Source of the DNA: Treponema sp.
Lineage (GTDB): Bacteria > Spirochaetota > Spirochaetia > Treponematales > Treponemataceae
Direction of reading: 5' to 3'
DNA: 6,108 bases
Assembly (NCBI GenBank): GCA_017453705.1
Contig: JAFTEK010000267.1
Coordinates: 1-6,108, forward strand
This document shows, in pieces, positions 6,020 to 6,108 of the stretch. The position numbers and the translations under genes are program-made. Position 1 is the stretch's first letter. Every line of letters starts with the position of its first letter. The notes below the pieces were generated by a model. That model made no database searches, was not told where the DNA came from, and worked only from the letters and a program-made list of their open reading frames with translations.

Positions 6020-6108
6020 ATGTTTAGCTATCGTGGAATTAAAAAGGTAATCATGCTGGATGCGGCTTTGCTCCTGCTTGCGCTGGATGTCTTTGCCCAG
6101 TCCGTGCA
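6020..6108 (+). CDS. N-terminus of an exported protein (signal peptide only), partial
   Basis: Only 29 codons are visible before the window ends. They encode MFSYRGIKKVIM followed by a hydrophobic run LDAALLLLALDVFA and then QSV. This is a signal peptide with predicted cleavage after VFA (Ala26). Two Asp residues (14 and 23) in the hydrophobic part are unusual but tolerable. GGGAG at 6006-6010 is nine bases upstream and falls within the end of the bactofilin gene; the gap between the genes is four bases, so they are probably co-transcribed. The function cannot be told from the part seen. A cell-envelope partner of the bactofilin, such as a peptidoglycan-acting enzyme, is possible but is only inference from context. 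Confidence 0.7.
   Translation, partial: MFSYRGIKKVIMLDAALLLLALDVFAQSV

Overview
The window looks like ordinary chromosome from a spirochaete, most likely a Treponema of intermediate GC. The grounds are indirect. There is a small outer-membrane beta-barrel protein that resembles the uncharacterised treponemal TP0733-type proteins. It sits next to a lipoprotein with a loose, spirochaete-like lipobox and close to folD, and a short bactofilin is also present. No protein is diagnostic of a species, and this assignment rests on recognition, not on a search.

Layout: two gene clusters diverge from one control region at about 2321-2487. On the minus strand, reading leftward, are (1) an outer-membrane beta-barrel protein with a striking Asp/Tyr-rich segment (2320-1523), (2) a lipoprotein of unknown function with hints of beta-propeller-type repetition (1502-582), and (3) the N-terminal 192 codons of the replication-associated AAA+ ATPase RarA (576-1, cut by the window edge). 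On the plus strand, reading rightward, are folD (2488-3366), folE2 (3360-4205), miaB (4202-5599), a bactofilin (5611-6015) and the first 29 codons of a signal-peptide-bearing protein (6020 to the edge). Gaps between genes are -7, -4, 11 and 4 bases, so the plus-strand genes are very probably one operon.

How the genes fit together: FolD interconverts one-carbon units on tetrahydrofolate. FolE2 converts GTP to dihydroneopterin triphosphate, the entry to folate and, via the preQ0 branch, to queuosine. MiaB methylthiolates i6A37 of tRNA. The shared theme is pterin/one-carbon supply and tRNA modification, followed by a cell-shape (bactofilin) and an envelope gene. The minus-strand pair of outer-membrane protein and lipoprotein is the least understood part.

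The only intergenic stretch of note is the 167-base divergent region. It holds a perfect 10-bp inverted repeat and plausible promoter elements. I see no RNA genes, mobile elements, CRISPR arrays or clear intrinsic terminators. I did not find a convincing new biological system. The most unusual sequence features are the acidic tract of the outer-membrane protein, a 21-base tandem repeat at the folE2/miaB junction that contains the miaB ribosome binding site, and the dyad in the divergent control region.
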